A DNA stretch of 64,000 nt from Metallyticus violacea. Lineage: Eukaryota; Arthropoda; Insecta; Mantodea; Metallyticidae. Below are positions 11,677 to 22,706 of the stretch, in pieces. Location: contig CM060830.1 of the NCBI GenBank assembly GCA_030762175.1, positions 51,395,501 through 51,459,500 on the forward strand, in the 5' to 3' direction. The notes under the pieces were generated by a model, which saw nothing but the letters and a program-made list of their open reading frames with translations, searched no databases and was not told where the DNA came from. Each line of letters begins with the position of its first letter. Position 1 is the stretch's first letter. Position numbers and translations under genes: made by a program.

Positions 11677-12218
11677 ATTTGTAGCACACAGTTAAGTAGC
11701 AACAGTTGAAATATATTTTACTGATTAGGCGATTCTTAAAAATATGTCTGTAGATTAAACCTCAGCTTCTGTGATAGTACGGAAACTTGACCCTGATGAA
11801 CCTTCGATTCTGCACCTTGTATGTGTTAAGGAACTTTCGAAAGTGAGTAGCGAAACTATCGCTTGTTTTGTAAACAAACGCCTACAGTCTTATACCTGGC
11901 AATATAGATGATTCTAAAGTTGTGTTGTTTTGTACTGATGCTGCCTCATACAGATTTCTGCAGCTGCACTTTTTAAAACGTTTTATCCTAACATCATTCA
12001 TGCAATCTGTGTACTGACGCCCTTCACAGGGTTTCTGCAACAATTGGGAACGAATTTTCTCTTGTCAATTCATTCATTTCCAATATGAAAAAAATGTTTA
12101 TGCAAAGCTCCAACCAGGATTTCAATGTTCAGAGAAAAATAGCCAGATATTCCACTCCCACCTCAGCCTGTGATAACACTATGGCAAACAATTGATTCAG
12201 TCAGTGGTATATTATTCT

Positions 12219-12324
12219 AAATACTTTAAAGAAGTGCAGTGTGTGTGTAAAAGCAACGAAAGAGTGTCATTGAAAAAAGATATTGCCTACATAACATCAA
12301 ACTTTTCATTCATACCTGCATGTG
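12219..12324 (+). repeat. 106-bp duplicate, second copy (in hAT frame)
   Basis: Second copy of the 106-bp segment, located where the hAT transposase order predicts it. It is therefore probably the source position, with the copy at 11571 the displaced one. Confidence 0.85.
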
Positions 12325-12980
12325 TTGAACACTTAGAACTAGAAATCAATCTCTTTGTATTCAAATGGAAATAGCAAAGAATGCTCAGGAGATAATATAT
12401 TGTGCTCTGGGGGAAACTGGGGGGTGGGGGGGGAGTTAAAAGTAAGTGAGACAATTTTATAATTAAGAATGCAGGATTTTCATTGTAGGAAAAAGTGTCA
12501 AGATGTAAATGTTCCAGTAGTTATTGACATTTGTACCATAGCTGATTTAGAATTTGCTCCTCCGACAGTAGAAAAAAGTTTTTCTGCATTCAAAATGATT
12601 CCCACTGACAAAAGGCAAAGATTAACTGTGGAGAATTTAGAAAAAACTCTGGTGATATATTGTGCAGATAATTAAGAAAGAGAATGAGCATGGAACTGAA
12701 TTTCAAAAACTTCCAAAGTATATTTTATTTCATTATATTAAATTTGTGCATCTGTGTTTGCACAATACGGTTGTGTGTCTCCAATTCTTAAATTTACTGT
12801 TTCGTGTATTTAAATGTATAATTTGTTGATGTTAGTGAGATAAATACGTTTGAAGTCTTAGTTATACGTGCCTAAAATGCCTAGTTTTACTGAAATAAGA
12901 CCTAATTTATTAAATTTAAAGCTTATTTTAGGCACCTAAAACTGCAATATTTAGTACCTAAAAATCCGAGTCTAGATATC

Positions 12981-13453
12981 ACCTGACATGATTTGTTGTA
13001 AACGTATTAACAATATATCCATTCCCATTGCCTTTTGGTCTTCCTTGGTTTCTTTATACCATAAAGCAATACACGCAGTGGTGAAACAATACATTTTTAT
13101 CTTTCTCTTTGCGACTTTTTTAACATCATGCCTGTGAATGCCCATCTCTATCTAGAACAGCTAGTGATCTTATGAACGATATCTGATCACGCGACTTTGA
13201 CTTTTATTCACTCTCAAAAGAGATGAAGTAAAGTAATCACATTCATTTCACGTTTTTATTTCCAGCGACAACGGAACTAAAATCGTTTAATGCTAAATTA
13301 GAGTAACGATTCCTGTAACGCGCAGACTTACAGGTGCCATTTTGTTGTCATAAGGTTGAAGGGCTGACATGATATAGTATTGCGAAAAACAGCTAATCGG
13401 GAAGAAAATAGTGCCATTAGAACTAGAAGTTAGTTACCACTAGGGCAACTATA
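12981..13453. other. Unassigned
   Basis: No gene or repeat recognised. Confidence 0.4.
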
Positions 13454-14655
13454 GGGCTTTCCAATAAGAGTGGCATACTTTTAAAATGAAAAGATTGTAT
13501 AAAAGTTTATTTATTTAAAAGCACATTTAATGTCATTACGCATGGAAGAGAACATCAATTAAATGGCCGCCAAGGCTTCCTTGGTTTGCGCATATGGGTC
13601 TTCCAATTTTCTTGACGAACATAAACCATCCTCAGTTTCACGATAACGCGCGTGATATGGTTCCTGATGTCATTAGGCTTGTTGGCATAAACCCGTAATT
13701 TAACGTTACCCTATAATCAAGCGGCGTTAAATCATATGATCTCGGAGGCCAATTAATATCACTACCACGCATGAAGCCTCTGAACTTCTTCAAAAGGTCA
13801 GCTGTTCTGTGAGTAGCATGACACATAGCGCCATCTTGCTGAAACCAGACGTTTCTGAGATTCATACGTTCCAATTGAGGCCAAAAATAATCCTTTATCA
13901 TAGCCCGGTATCTTTCTCCATGGACTATTAGAGTCTCTCCTAGTTCATTTTGGAAAAAATATGGACCAATAATTCCACTATACCAAAATCCAGACCAGAT
14001 GGTAACCTTTTGTGGATGTAGTGGTCGTTCTTGAATCTTCATTGCATTCTCATTGCTCCAAAAGTGGCAACTTTGCTTGTTAACGAAAATTCATTAAAAA
14101 TGGACCTCGTCTCTTAGCTAAAAGCAGACCAACTTCCAATTGCTCCATAGCCCAGTCAGAGAATCCACGACGGAATCTATTGTCATTTGGCTTAAACAAT
14201 TTTGTAAGCGTGTAACTTCAAGTCCTTATGCAAAAACCACCAACTTGTGGTATATTTAAAGTCCAATTCTTGTGCTCGCTGAAAAATTTATTTCAGGGAA
14301 TTCTCGCGTACACTCTCAAGAACGGCAACTGTGTTTTTATTGGATTATTTGCTTCGTTCATGTACAGGCGTTGTTTGATTTGCGACAGGACCAGTTGTCT
14401 AAAAAGTTTCGATCAATTGAATCGAATTGTTCTTTGGTAGAGATCTTACACTTCATGTAATGCATGGAATTCTGGCAAACGGATGACTCGTTTTGAAAAT
14501 AAATTTTAACGATGTCTGCGCGTTGTGGAATGGTGTAACGTTCGATGGTTATTTGTCAACAACAACTGTAACCAGTGAAAAATATGATTACTGTAGCTTT
14601 ATAAATATGGCAGCTGTTACATGTTAAAAGTACTACACTCTTATTGGAAGACCTG
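13454..14655 (-). mobile_element. Tc1/mariner element, DD41D-like, dead
   Basis: About 1.2 kb between imperfect inverted ends: ctttccaataagagtgg at the left and the reverse complement of ctcttattggaagacc at the right, each next to a TA. Minus-strand transposase fragments: a VNKQ-like motif (about 14060-14090), HPQKVTIWSGFW, GPYFF, a GERYRAM segment, WFQQDGAMCHATHRTADLL (second catalytic D in QQDG), and WPPRSYDLTPLDY (third D in TPLD). The D-to-D spacing is 38 residues here, against about 41 in related copies as I recall them, which suggests a small deletion. The C-terminus and N-terminus are frame-shifted. Confidence 0.8.
13638..14042 (-). pseudogene. DD41D-type transposase fragment
   Basis: 134-codon open piece covering the catalytic core of the element. 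It starts at KIQERPLHPQKVTIWSGFW and runs through FFQNELGETL, WFQQDG (residues ~66-71) and WPPRSYDLTPLD (~98-109). Beyond about residue 112 the reading frame drifts from the family. It is only the centre of a protein that should be roughly 340 residues. Confidence 0.75.
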
Positions 14656-14705
14656 TATAAAGCATAAAAAGTATTAAAAGCAGAGTTTTAGAACCACGTA
14701 TCATA

Positions 14706-15962
14706 CGAGGGGCATGTTTCACAACCAACTTATCCATTGTTAGACAATAATATCTACAAAAACGCAACTAACGCAGCTTGCAACAATGGACTTTAAGGTA
14801 TCAAAATATACATAAGTGCAAGTTTAAACTTCCCTAGTCACTGTCGTACAGTATGTTGAGTTCAGTCCTGTGTCATTAACTGGTGTAAAATCATGAATAT
14901 TTCTAAAGAAAACTTTATATTTTACATTTTGACGCGCTTTAAGCTAGATGAAAGAGCGAAATAAATCCACGTAGCTATTCATGGTGATCCAGCTGTTCAT
15001 TTGATACCATTGCAAGATGGATTCGACCATTTAAAGAAGGGAGAGAGACTTTGGTAGACCTTGGGAAGCTGTGAACGAGAGAAAATAATTATTCAAAGAG
15101 TGAGAAACTGGGTGGAGGAAAATCGACATATTACTGTTGAAATGCTAAATATGGAGTGAATATCAGTGTTGGGAGCATTGACAGTATACTGCATGAACAT
15201 TTAAAGCTGCGAAAAAGCTTTGCAAAATGGGTTGCACATTCCTTAACCAACGAAGAAAAGATGAGGAGAAATGAATGTGCAAGGAAACTGCTGAGCATAT
15301 TTCCACCAAATGGTAGAAATATAAACGTTTGATAGATATATGCACTGGTGATGAAAGTTGACTTTATTACTCACTGCGTGTGGATAAATGAGAATGACCT
15401 AAGATCAGCTGTTCTTTGATAAGAATTTTCGTTCTAATGTTCACTGTTTTCTTCAAGTATGTAAGACTATAGTGGTTGACTGTATGCTAGAAGGAATGAC
15501 AAGACATGGAAAATATTATGGCACATATTTTGGATCCTTTATTTGAAGAGCTAAGGCGACGGCGTCCAAAGACAAGAACGCCAAGGCTGTTCTTTTTGCA
15601 TGACAATGCGTTTCCTCACAGAACAGCTGCAAATCTGAGAAAACTGGAAATCGCTAAGTTCAACTGCTTAACCTATGGCTCTGTCTTGCATCGTGCGACT
15701 TCTGGTTTGTTTCCTCGAGTGAAATTTTGCATGCTGAAACACCTTTTTAAACGAGTGCAGGACCTTGCTGAAGTTATAAATTCAGCTCAATTGACATCTC
15801 AGTCCGAATACCGTAGTGCTTTTGACAAGTGGTTGCACCGTCAACAAATGTGTGTGAAGAGAGTTGGAGAGTACTTTGAAGGATTGTGAGAATAAGTTTT
15901 CGATTGTAGTTCTTAGCTTGGAATTTAAGGTGACATATGCAAAACTTTTTGAATGCCCCTCT
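14706..15962 (+). mobile_element. Mariner element, TA-flanked, dead
   Basis: 1257 bp between inverted ends that share gaggggcat directly inside TA dinucleotides (14704-14705 and 15963-15964). Plus-strand transposase pieces: a helix-turn-helix-like segment (about 14920-15010), a VGSIDSILHEHLKLRKSFAKWV-like stretch (15170-15235), a TGDES motif at ~15342-15357 and the C-terminal part at 15506-15889. Several stops lie in between. It sits only 50 bp from the preceding DD41D element. Confidence 0.85.
15506..15889 (+). pseudogene. Mariner transposase C-terminal part
   Basis: 127-codon open piece. LFFLHDNAFPHR (residues ~28-39) carries the second catalytic D of the mariner D,D,D triad. The expected SPDLAPCDF block is garbled in frame (GSVLHRATSGLF). 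In the +1 frame the same bases read LASCDFW, so a pair of compensating frameshifts surrounds the third D. The end FDKWLHRQQMC...GEYFEGL matches the family C-terminus. Confidence 0.8.
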
Positions 15963-16010
15963 TAGGGATGTCATTTGAAATTTCAAAGCAGAGTTCTTGA
16001 GGATTGGAGT

Positions 16011-16305
16011 TTTTTTTTTTTTTTGAATGATTTATTTAATCTTTAACAGCTCAGGTCATCAGCGTCCCATTCAACTCAGGGCGTGAAACGGCCGACAAAT
16101 TTTGCTCAGAGGCCTCTCTTTCAGGCTTGAGGTTCTTTATCGTGCCGTAAATGTACGACACGGGACCCACGATTTTACTTCCCTTCCGAAAGAAGCCATA
16201 CTTAGGATTTTTACGCCCCGAAAAAATCCATCGGTCCTGGCCGGGTTCGAACCGGCGATCTTGGGTTTAGGAGGCAAGCATGGTAATCACTACACCACCA
16301 GGACC
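16011..16305 (-). mobile_element. SINE A, full-length
   Basis: Clean minus-strand copy: a T run at 16011-16024 (the A tail), then the SINE A body in family order. The tRNA head at 16240-16305 has B-box ggttcgaa, an anticodon-loop-like cctaaa and ccaccaggacc as the complement of the acceptor and D-arm start. No convincing target-site duplication was found. Confidence 0.92.
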
Positions 16306-16575
16306 CACAGGGTTAGAGTGTCAAACCTAAAATTTAATCGACATTAGTATTAAACTTTCCCTTCAATATCTAAATTGACAGATTTTTAATTAAATTTACT
16401 CGTACTAGCAAGTTTTGAAATGAAAAGTCATGTAGATATATGCAATTGCAAGAAAAAGTTCGAAATATTCCAGCTATAGTAAGTGCAGTAATTGCTCTTC
16501 TGAAGCATGCTACATATTTCAGAGCCTATTCCTTGCACACTTTCGAAAATTCCCGTACAATGATTGTGTAACCAA

Positions 16576-17045
16576 TTAGGGTAGCTTAGGCGGAAACGCT
16601 TGCGATTCAAGTGTGAGGGTTCCGGGCTCATTCCCTCCAGGCCGGTCATCCTGATCGTTGTTTCTTCTGGTCTCTAGTGTGAATGCTGAGACGAGTCTTT
16701 CCTTTCCACGCTTTTTCTGCTATCCCATTAAATATCATTTCATTGCATTGTTCCGTTGAAGGATTGCAAGTGACAGCACGACATGGTCTGGTGCGGTGTG
16801 ACATTAGCGTATAATTAGAAAGATTTCTTTCTGCCTCTGGTCTGGAATGGAAGCGGCCCTTCTGAGGAGTTCCAACTCTTTGGAAGGAGTTGTGGGGCTT
16901 TGTTGGCGTCGCGATGTTTTATCTGGAAATAATGCTGCTGATCCTGGCCGCCTGATATTTTCCTTATCTGAGCCCTTCTTACGGAGGTGTCCCACTTAAG
17001 GCCAGCCTTTGAGCAAGACTGGAGTACTAAATATTCTCCTTCCAA
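16576..17045 (+). mobile_element. SINE D, long tRNA-headed repeat, copy 1
   Basis: Plus-strand copy of a ~470-bp repeat also found at 47458-47920 and 58588-59087. The head is tRNA-like (tagcttaggcggaaacgctt, then gagggttccgggctcattcc in the B-box position). Shared internal landmarks are tttcctttccacg, gcggtgtgac, gatttctttctgcc, ggaatggaagc-gccctt, tctggaaataatgctg, cctggccgcc and gagcaagactg near the 3' end. It is unusually long for a tRNA-derived SINE. Identity between copies is moderate, so these are old insertions. Confidence 0.75.
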
Positions 17046-17408
17046 TAACTGTTCAGTGCAATCCATGTATCTGTCTTTCTTTTGTTCAGCACCTAGAAAC
17101 CCTGAAGACTCAGTTTACTAACAGCTTTGGTCTGTTTTTAGCCCTTAGAAGAAATAATCACCTCTTTCCTGATACATTAGATTATATTAAACCTATGAAC
17201 TTCAATAAAAAATTAATACTGATTTCAGGTGAGTAGCACATGGAGGGCACCTTATTCCAGTTACATATATTTTCTACCACTTGCAGCGAAAGTTCAGAAT
17301 TAATATTACAATAATTACGTACAAACCAATATAATTGTTGATATTCTCATAACAGCATTCACTTTCATGGCTTTCTGCTAGAACCCCCTGTGCGTTACTG
17401 CTTCTACT
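17046..17408. other. Unassigned
   Basis: A 75-codon plus-strand open frame (17009-17236) overlaps the end of SINE D and has no recognised motif. Confidence 0.35.

Positions 17409-17463
<55 letters not shown>
17409..17463. repeat. (TAA)n microsatellite
   Basis: About 18 tandem units, near-perfect. Confidence 0.95.
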
Positions 17464-17872
17464 GTTAAAAATTCTAAAATTTTAATTGATATTTTTTGAC
17501 TTAGTTTATCTACTACAATTTTAAAATTTACATTTGCTGGTATAGAGATTCGGCTACTTGTTTTATGGTATAAAACTTTTTGGATTGTTAACGTATTTCC
17601 CAAACTACTATTATCTTTATCTCCGGCTATATTGAAGCAACTGTTCGTAGCACCGGTTTTCAGTGGCGCTATCCCGGTGCATAGGCTGCATTATTGTGTA
17701 CATATAAAATGACGTTCAGGGAATTTTGTGTAAGTACGTCAAAATACCTTTTAAAAGTTTATTTTCGATTATACACCTGCTATAGTACCTTTGATGTTTT
17801 GTGTTTTATGTTATAATAAAGAAGTTTTTACTTCATCAGCCTTCTGTTGCGTAATAAAACAGTGTATAATAG

Positions 17873-17908
<36 letters not shown>
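17873..17908. repeat. (AAT)n microsatellite
   Basis: Twelve tandem units. Confidence 0.95.
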
Positions 17909-18283
17909 TACATAATTGTGCAAATCAGTGCGTTATTATGATACTCAAACTGTTTATTAGACACTCAACTTGATTTTCAAATGAAATCCTTATGTGGAGG
18001 TTGGGCTGCAGCAACTTTTGATGTCACTGTTATGTCTGACAATGGATTTGACACAAAGCAAGCGATAGGCTGTTGTAAATCTACATGGATACATTTTATT
18101 TGCATAAAAAGAGATCTGACAACTGCTGATTCGTGACTCGCGACTGAGATAGTTGACACGCCCTGCAAAATGCCAGACGCAGATTCTGGCGAAATGTCGG
18201 GTTCGTACACGCTCGAAATTATTTATGATTGATTTTTAACACATGGGTAGTACTTCAGGAACGAATAAACCAAAGCAAAAGGG

Positions 18284-18284
18284 A

Positions 18285-18326
<42 letters not shown>

Positions 18327-18327
18327 T
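18284..18327. repeat. (AAT)n microsatellite
   Basis: About 14 tandem units, the third AAT/TAA array within 1 kb. Confidence 0.95.
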
Positions 18328-19472
18328 TTGAGTTGTACTTCGTAGTTATTGTTTTGTTTCAACGATCGTACACAATCTTTCTTAGAAGTGCTCAAAATGG
18401 CGCTAACAGGCGCTCGAATATAAGCCTAAACGTGTCTGGTGAAGTATTTTAAGTAGACTTAAACAGTGAGTTTAACTAGCCGGCAAGAATAAGCATCATA
18501 GACCCCTATCTTCTTCATATGCCAACAGAGAGAAGTGGGGAAGGGAATTACAACACAAGATAAATACCAAAAAATTGTTTTTAACTACCCATCAAGTGTC
18601 GTATGTTCTCAAGAAGGTTTTGTGTTATAAAAGTAGAAATTGTAGGGCATTGCAGTTTTATATAATTTCCTCATTATATTTCTTCATCATCATCATGGTT
18701 TTTATCTGCAACTAAGTATTAAGCTCCAAGCTTAGTTGCACAATTACAAAACTACCAAACTTTGTTTCAGAATGTTTAAATGAGCTGCGTACACTGACCT
18801 CCTGGTCGCTGACCTAAACGATATGGGCCATAGGTTTGTATGCATTTTTTCTTCGTTGATAGATAACATTACGAACCCCCTGGACATGGGTAACGCACAA
18901 TGAAAACCAATACAATTCCTGGAGAGTCGTCCTAAAGAAACAAAAACATTTTAGCAGACCAACTAAACAGTTGATCGAAACTGCAACGAAATGATAACTA
19001 AGGTTGAGATTATCTGCCTCTCAAACATTCCAATGTACCAACTTTATGAAACTCTTTACATAGTCAATTATGAAAATAATTAAAAAGAAGGATAAGAATG
19101 GGACGAGCGAACTTGGGAGCGATCCATAAAGCAAAGCGTCATTACGGGAAGATGAATTCACCCTACGGCACCACAAGCCTCATTTAGCATTCTGGCAGAC
19201 CTCGAGACAGAAGTATCAAGCCTTGTAGGAGAAACTCCCGCTCTCTCTTGCTCAGTTTGAGATTTCGGTGTTGAAACGCCCTGGGTTCAGAGACTAGAAT
19301 TCCAAAAATCGTGCGGGAAACCAGAAAAAGAAGAGAGCTAGGAGAACGGAGGACTCCGAGTAAAATCCCCAATGTCACTCCGAAGTACTGAGATTCGAAT
19401 CTGCCTGATTTCCTGATTTGATCCCCCTTGATTTTTGCTAAAGGGGAAAACTGAAAGACGTTGTCTACAAGT

Positions 19473-19770
19473 CGGTCCTGGTGGTGTAGTGGTTACCATA
19501 CTTGCCTTCTAAACTCAAGATTGCGGATTCGATTCCGGCCAGGACCGATGGATTTTTTCGGGCGTAAAAATCCTAAGTATGGTTTCCTTCGGAAGGGAAG
19601 TAAAGCCGTGGGTCCCGTGTCGTACATTTACGGCACGAAAAAGAACCTCAAGCCTGAAAGAGAGGCCTCTACGCAAAAGTTGTCGCCCGTTTCACGCCCG
19701 GAATAGAATGGGACGCTGAAGACCTGAGATGTTAAAGAGCGTTCGTAAATAAACCAAATAAAAAAAAAAG
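19473..19770 (+). mobile_element. SINE A, full-length, with near-perfect target-site duplication
   Basis: Complete head to tail. The first 7 nt, ggtcctg, can pair with caggacc about 65 nt later, closing a tRNA-like acceptor stem. The A-box gtggtgtagtggttacc and a mildly mutated B-box (gattcgattcc) are present. The body is in family order and the tail is A-rich. Flanks gtctacaagt (19463-19472) and gtctgcaagt (19773-19782) differ at one base, consistent with a 10-bp duplication. Confidence 0.95.
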
Positions 19771-19895
19771 TAGTCTGCAAGTATGTTTCGACTATACAAC
19801 AGCACATCGTAGCAATGCTGTTTCTTATGAAATATAAATAATGTGCAACAATTCCTGCATCATACACTGGAAGCGCATCTTTGAGCCACTGTCAC

Positions 19896-20155
19896 AGGTG
19901 GCCGAGGTCGTTAAGGCGCGGACTCATGAGCGGGAGGTTTGGGGTTCGAATCCCGCCAGGACCGTCTTCCCTGACTGAAGATTGTTCTAGGTTTTCCTCA
20001 GTCCTCATAAATGACAAATGCCGGGGAGGTACCCTGGAACGTTTCCTTCCTTAAAAATCCTTTCCTAATTTATCATTTCATTTCTTGTGTCATCAGTGTT
20101 ACCGCTTGTGGTGCCTCAGCAGTAAAAACAGACGTTAAACACCATTGAAAAAATC
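19896..20155 (+). mobile_element. SINE B, full-length
   Basis: tRNA-like head with A-box tggccgaggtcgttaaggcg and B-box ggttcgaatcc, then gccaggaccgtc, the caggttttcctcagtcctca block, caaatgccggggaggtaccc, ggaacgtttccttcc, and the end cctcagcagtaaaaac...cgttaaacacc. A short flanking match (tgagcca before, atgagcca after) may be the target-site duplication. Confidence 0.92.
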
Positions 20156-20349
20156 CATGAGCCAGATATATTTTGTAGACTAATGGAAATAGGATAAGAT
20201 AGCGTCAAATAATGCAAATGAAAGGGAAAAAAAAGACTGAAACAGCTGAAAATTCCTATTTAATTCATATTATATTTTAATAGATACAAAATTAACACAG
20301 ATTACTCATAAACTGTTTGCATTAGCATGATGTAAACGCCATTATTATT

Positions 20350-21115
20350 ACAAGACTGAGTCAAAAAGTAACCGTAATTTAGCAATCAAAATTCAGGATG
20401 ATATAGTACAGTGTTGTACTAAACATACAAATAGCGGATATCTATACCTTTCTGCTGGAAGAACAACAGCACGCGACATCTTAGAAACAAGACGTCATCG
20501 ATCATAATAAGATGACACCTCCTTGGAAATCTGCACGAGGAGCAAAGAAAAACTATCGGGTATTTTGGGGGGAGGGGTAGCGAGGGCCAGAAACCAACAG
20601 ATTTTCATCGAAGGATGAACAGGCAGTATGGAGATTCCCGTGTGTAACTTCAGCTAATCTATGAGTGGTACAGAAAGTTTAAATGTGCAGTGTCAACTCT
20701 TGAGTGCTGCAGCTCGCTCTGGTCGACCGTACACTGCAATTACGCCAGACACTATCGCTGCAGTAGAACAAGTGATACGAGATAATCGGCGGATAACAAT
20801 CGATGAGGTGACTTGTAGAATTGAAGACCAGCCATTACTCTGCATAAAGCATTTTCCACGAACTTTCGCAGAACTGCAAATTCTCCTTTTGGTGGGTACC
20901 AAAACATCTCACCCCTGAACTGAAAGAACGTGGTGTTGACGTTTGTGAAACACTGCTACCGCTCTTTCCAGCCAGGAACCAAGCGAACTAGCAAAGAGTG
21001 GCGGCATTCATCATCGCTAACGTTTCTAAGTTTGGGCCTGTTAAAGTCCGATCACGGAACATTACTAACGTTCAATATGGAACGTTCAATATTAGTCATC
21101 AAGAAACAAAATTAT
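20350..21115 (+). mobile_element. Mariner fragment, internally deleted
   Basis: The left end resembles a mariner inverted repeat (gagtcaaaaagtaaccgtaa at ~20356). The plus-strand translation shows the N-terminal half of a transposase: RRMNRQYGDS, IYEWYRKFK, ARSGRPYTAITPDTIAAVEQ, IRDNRRITIDEV (second helix-turn-helix) and TSHPELKER-like. It then jumps to KRTSKEWRHSSS, skipping the segment that should hold the first catalytic D (TGDE-W). The catalytic C-terminal half and right end are absent. Confidence 0.75.
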
Positions 21116-21199
21116 TAAAACTTAAACCTTACGAGTGTTCACGTATACATTGTCCACAGCAAGGTGATCCCTAACAGGTGTGCGTTATTGTGAGTGGTT

Positions 21200-21400
21200 T
21201 CTTCCATCGGTGACTGAAGGGTTAATCGACCCACAGCTTGTGTTCTTTTCACACGAGACGCGGTTGCAGCATCGTTTGAACATTCACAATTAGAGTTCTG
21301 AAAATCTAAACTATATACAAGAAACCCCTCTTTATGGTAGCAAAACTGGAGTTTGGTATGTGATTTGCGCAGGAAGCATAAGTAAGACTGTGGCATGTCC
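21200..21400 (+). repeat. Dispersed repeat F, copy 1
   Basis: Shares with 28880-29010 the blocks gactgaagggttaatcga (28.9 kb: ggctgaaggattaatcga), cttgtgttcttttca and ggt-tgtgatttgcgcaggaa-like, in the same order and orientation. Function unknown; probably a decayed transposon. Confidence 0.55.
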
Positions 21401-22643
21401 AACAAAACGGTACGAGTGGTAAGGATATGTTCTGCAAGTCCTATAGTAAATCGCATATACGAATACATAGACATATTACAGTAAGAATATAACTGTCCAA
21501 TATATAGAAACAATAAAATCCACCCTAACCTATAAGATGAACCAGGACGATTTGCTTCAATGAGTTATTCTTTTGCTATCAAATTCTTGTCTTAATGATG
21601 TGACTCTCTTTCGTTTTTCTCTTTCATACTGATCAACGCTTCTTATTTCTTTTCTTCTTCGGGATATTTGTTCAAGAAACAGTCATTATGTTTGAAAACC
21701 AACAATGTCAACATAGTTGCAATACAGCATTATCGGTAACTTAAGCAATTAACAGGAACAAGCTTGCACGTTGCCAATTTACAGATGATTGGAAAATAGA
21801 AGAAAGTCCAGACAATTTTCATTAATTCACTCACTGAGCAATTCTTTGTTGTTACTTGTACATTCTTCATAATGCACTATTTCATGTATGGGCATTTCAG
21901 AAACAAAATGTATATCTATTTATTTTTGCAAACTTTGGGCTTTCTGCTCTTTTCCAGTCGTGTATGAATTTTCTCTCTCTCTATACTCCAATAACTGTTA
22001 CTTTGCGTCGAAACACGACAATGTAAATGTAACCATGTTTCGTCGGTTAAGAATATTAAGTGTGGATCAATTACTCTCTCATTAAAGTTCCGTAACATCT
22101 AATTACAGGAAATTTTCCCAATGTCGGGATCATCTGTCTGCTATTCGTGAACAACAGTAGCCTTGTAAGCTTTCAAGTTTAATTTGACTCAAATTCGGAA
22201 GATGAACTGATGCGTGTGAATGGAAATTTTCTAAAAACATGCCACAAATGTGTGGATATAACAGGACAACACTTCCAATATCTCCTGCCGTAAGGTATGT
22301 GTTTATTTGCATGGTAATTATAGTTTTAATTACGAGAACTTGAATCAGTTGCGCGGATATTACATCAGCTTTGCCAGGAGTTACCGCTATAACTGCCGAC
22401 CCCTCAGCTGCTGGACAGATGAGAAAATTTCTGACTGTGGCCGAATAGGACACAGCAGCTCAAAGCTAAGTATACGAGGTTCAACTCCCGATCGCATCCT
22501 TTACTTTTCTTACTACTTTTTATTTTAAAATCTATGTTTATACTCCATGTGAACGGAGTAAATTAGAATATTGATTCTGGAGAAATTTAAGTGACAGCTA
22601 GTGGCGCCATATTGATAATATGCTTTAGAAGGCTAGTATATAG

Positions 22644-22706
<63 letters not shown>

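Larger units (their letters stand above)
11190..12980 (+). mobile_element. hAT-like transposon remnant
   Basis: Plus-strand pseudogene of a hAT-type transposase. Pieces in order: a TDAA-like motif near 11935-11955, a region resembling HRVSATIGNEF..VNSFISNMKK (about 12015-12095), a KYFKEVQ..LKKDIAYITSNFSFIPACVEHLE stretch (12219-12345), and the C-terminal dimerisation-like block PPTVEKSFSAFKMIPTDKRQ followed by LTVENLEKTLV-YC (12560-12670). Stops and frameshifts separate them. Both flanks (about 11190-11260 and 12865-12960) contain similar cctaaaatgcc and acctaattt-ttaa blocks, probably the subterminal regions. A 106-bp piece of the coding region is duplicated upstream (11571-11676). Confidence 0.65.
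17464..19473. other. Unassigned, with two further (AAT)n arrays
   Basis: No gene recognised. Open frames that cross the AAT arrays are artefacts encoding poly-Asn. A 77-codon minus-strand frame (17977-18210) and a 64-codon one (19184-19378) show no known motif. Confidence 0.4.

Noticed and set aside
17274..18452. Open frames with long Ile or Asn runs
   Set aside because: They are translations of (TAA)n/(AAT)n microsatellites.
19474..19546. tRNA gene with a CCT-like anticodon loop
   Set aside because: The tRNA-like fold is the head of SINE A and is followed by the repeat body, so it is a retroposon promoter, not a functional tRNA gene.
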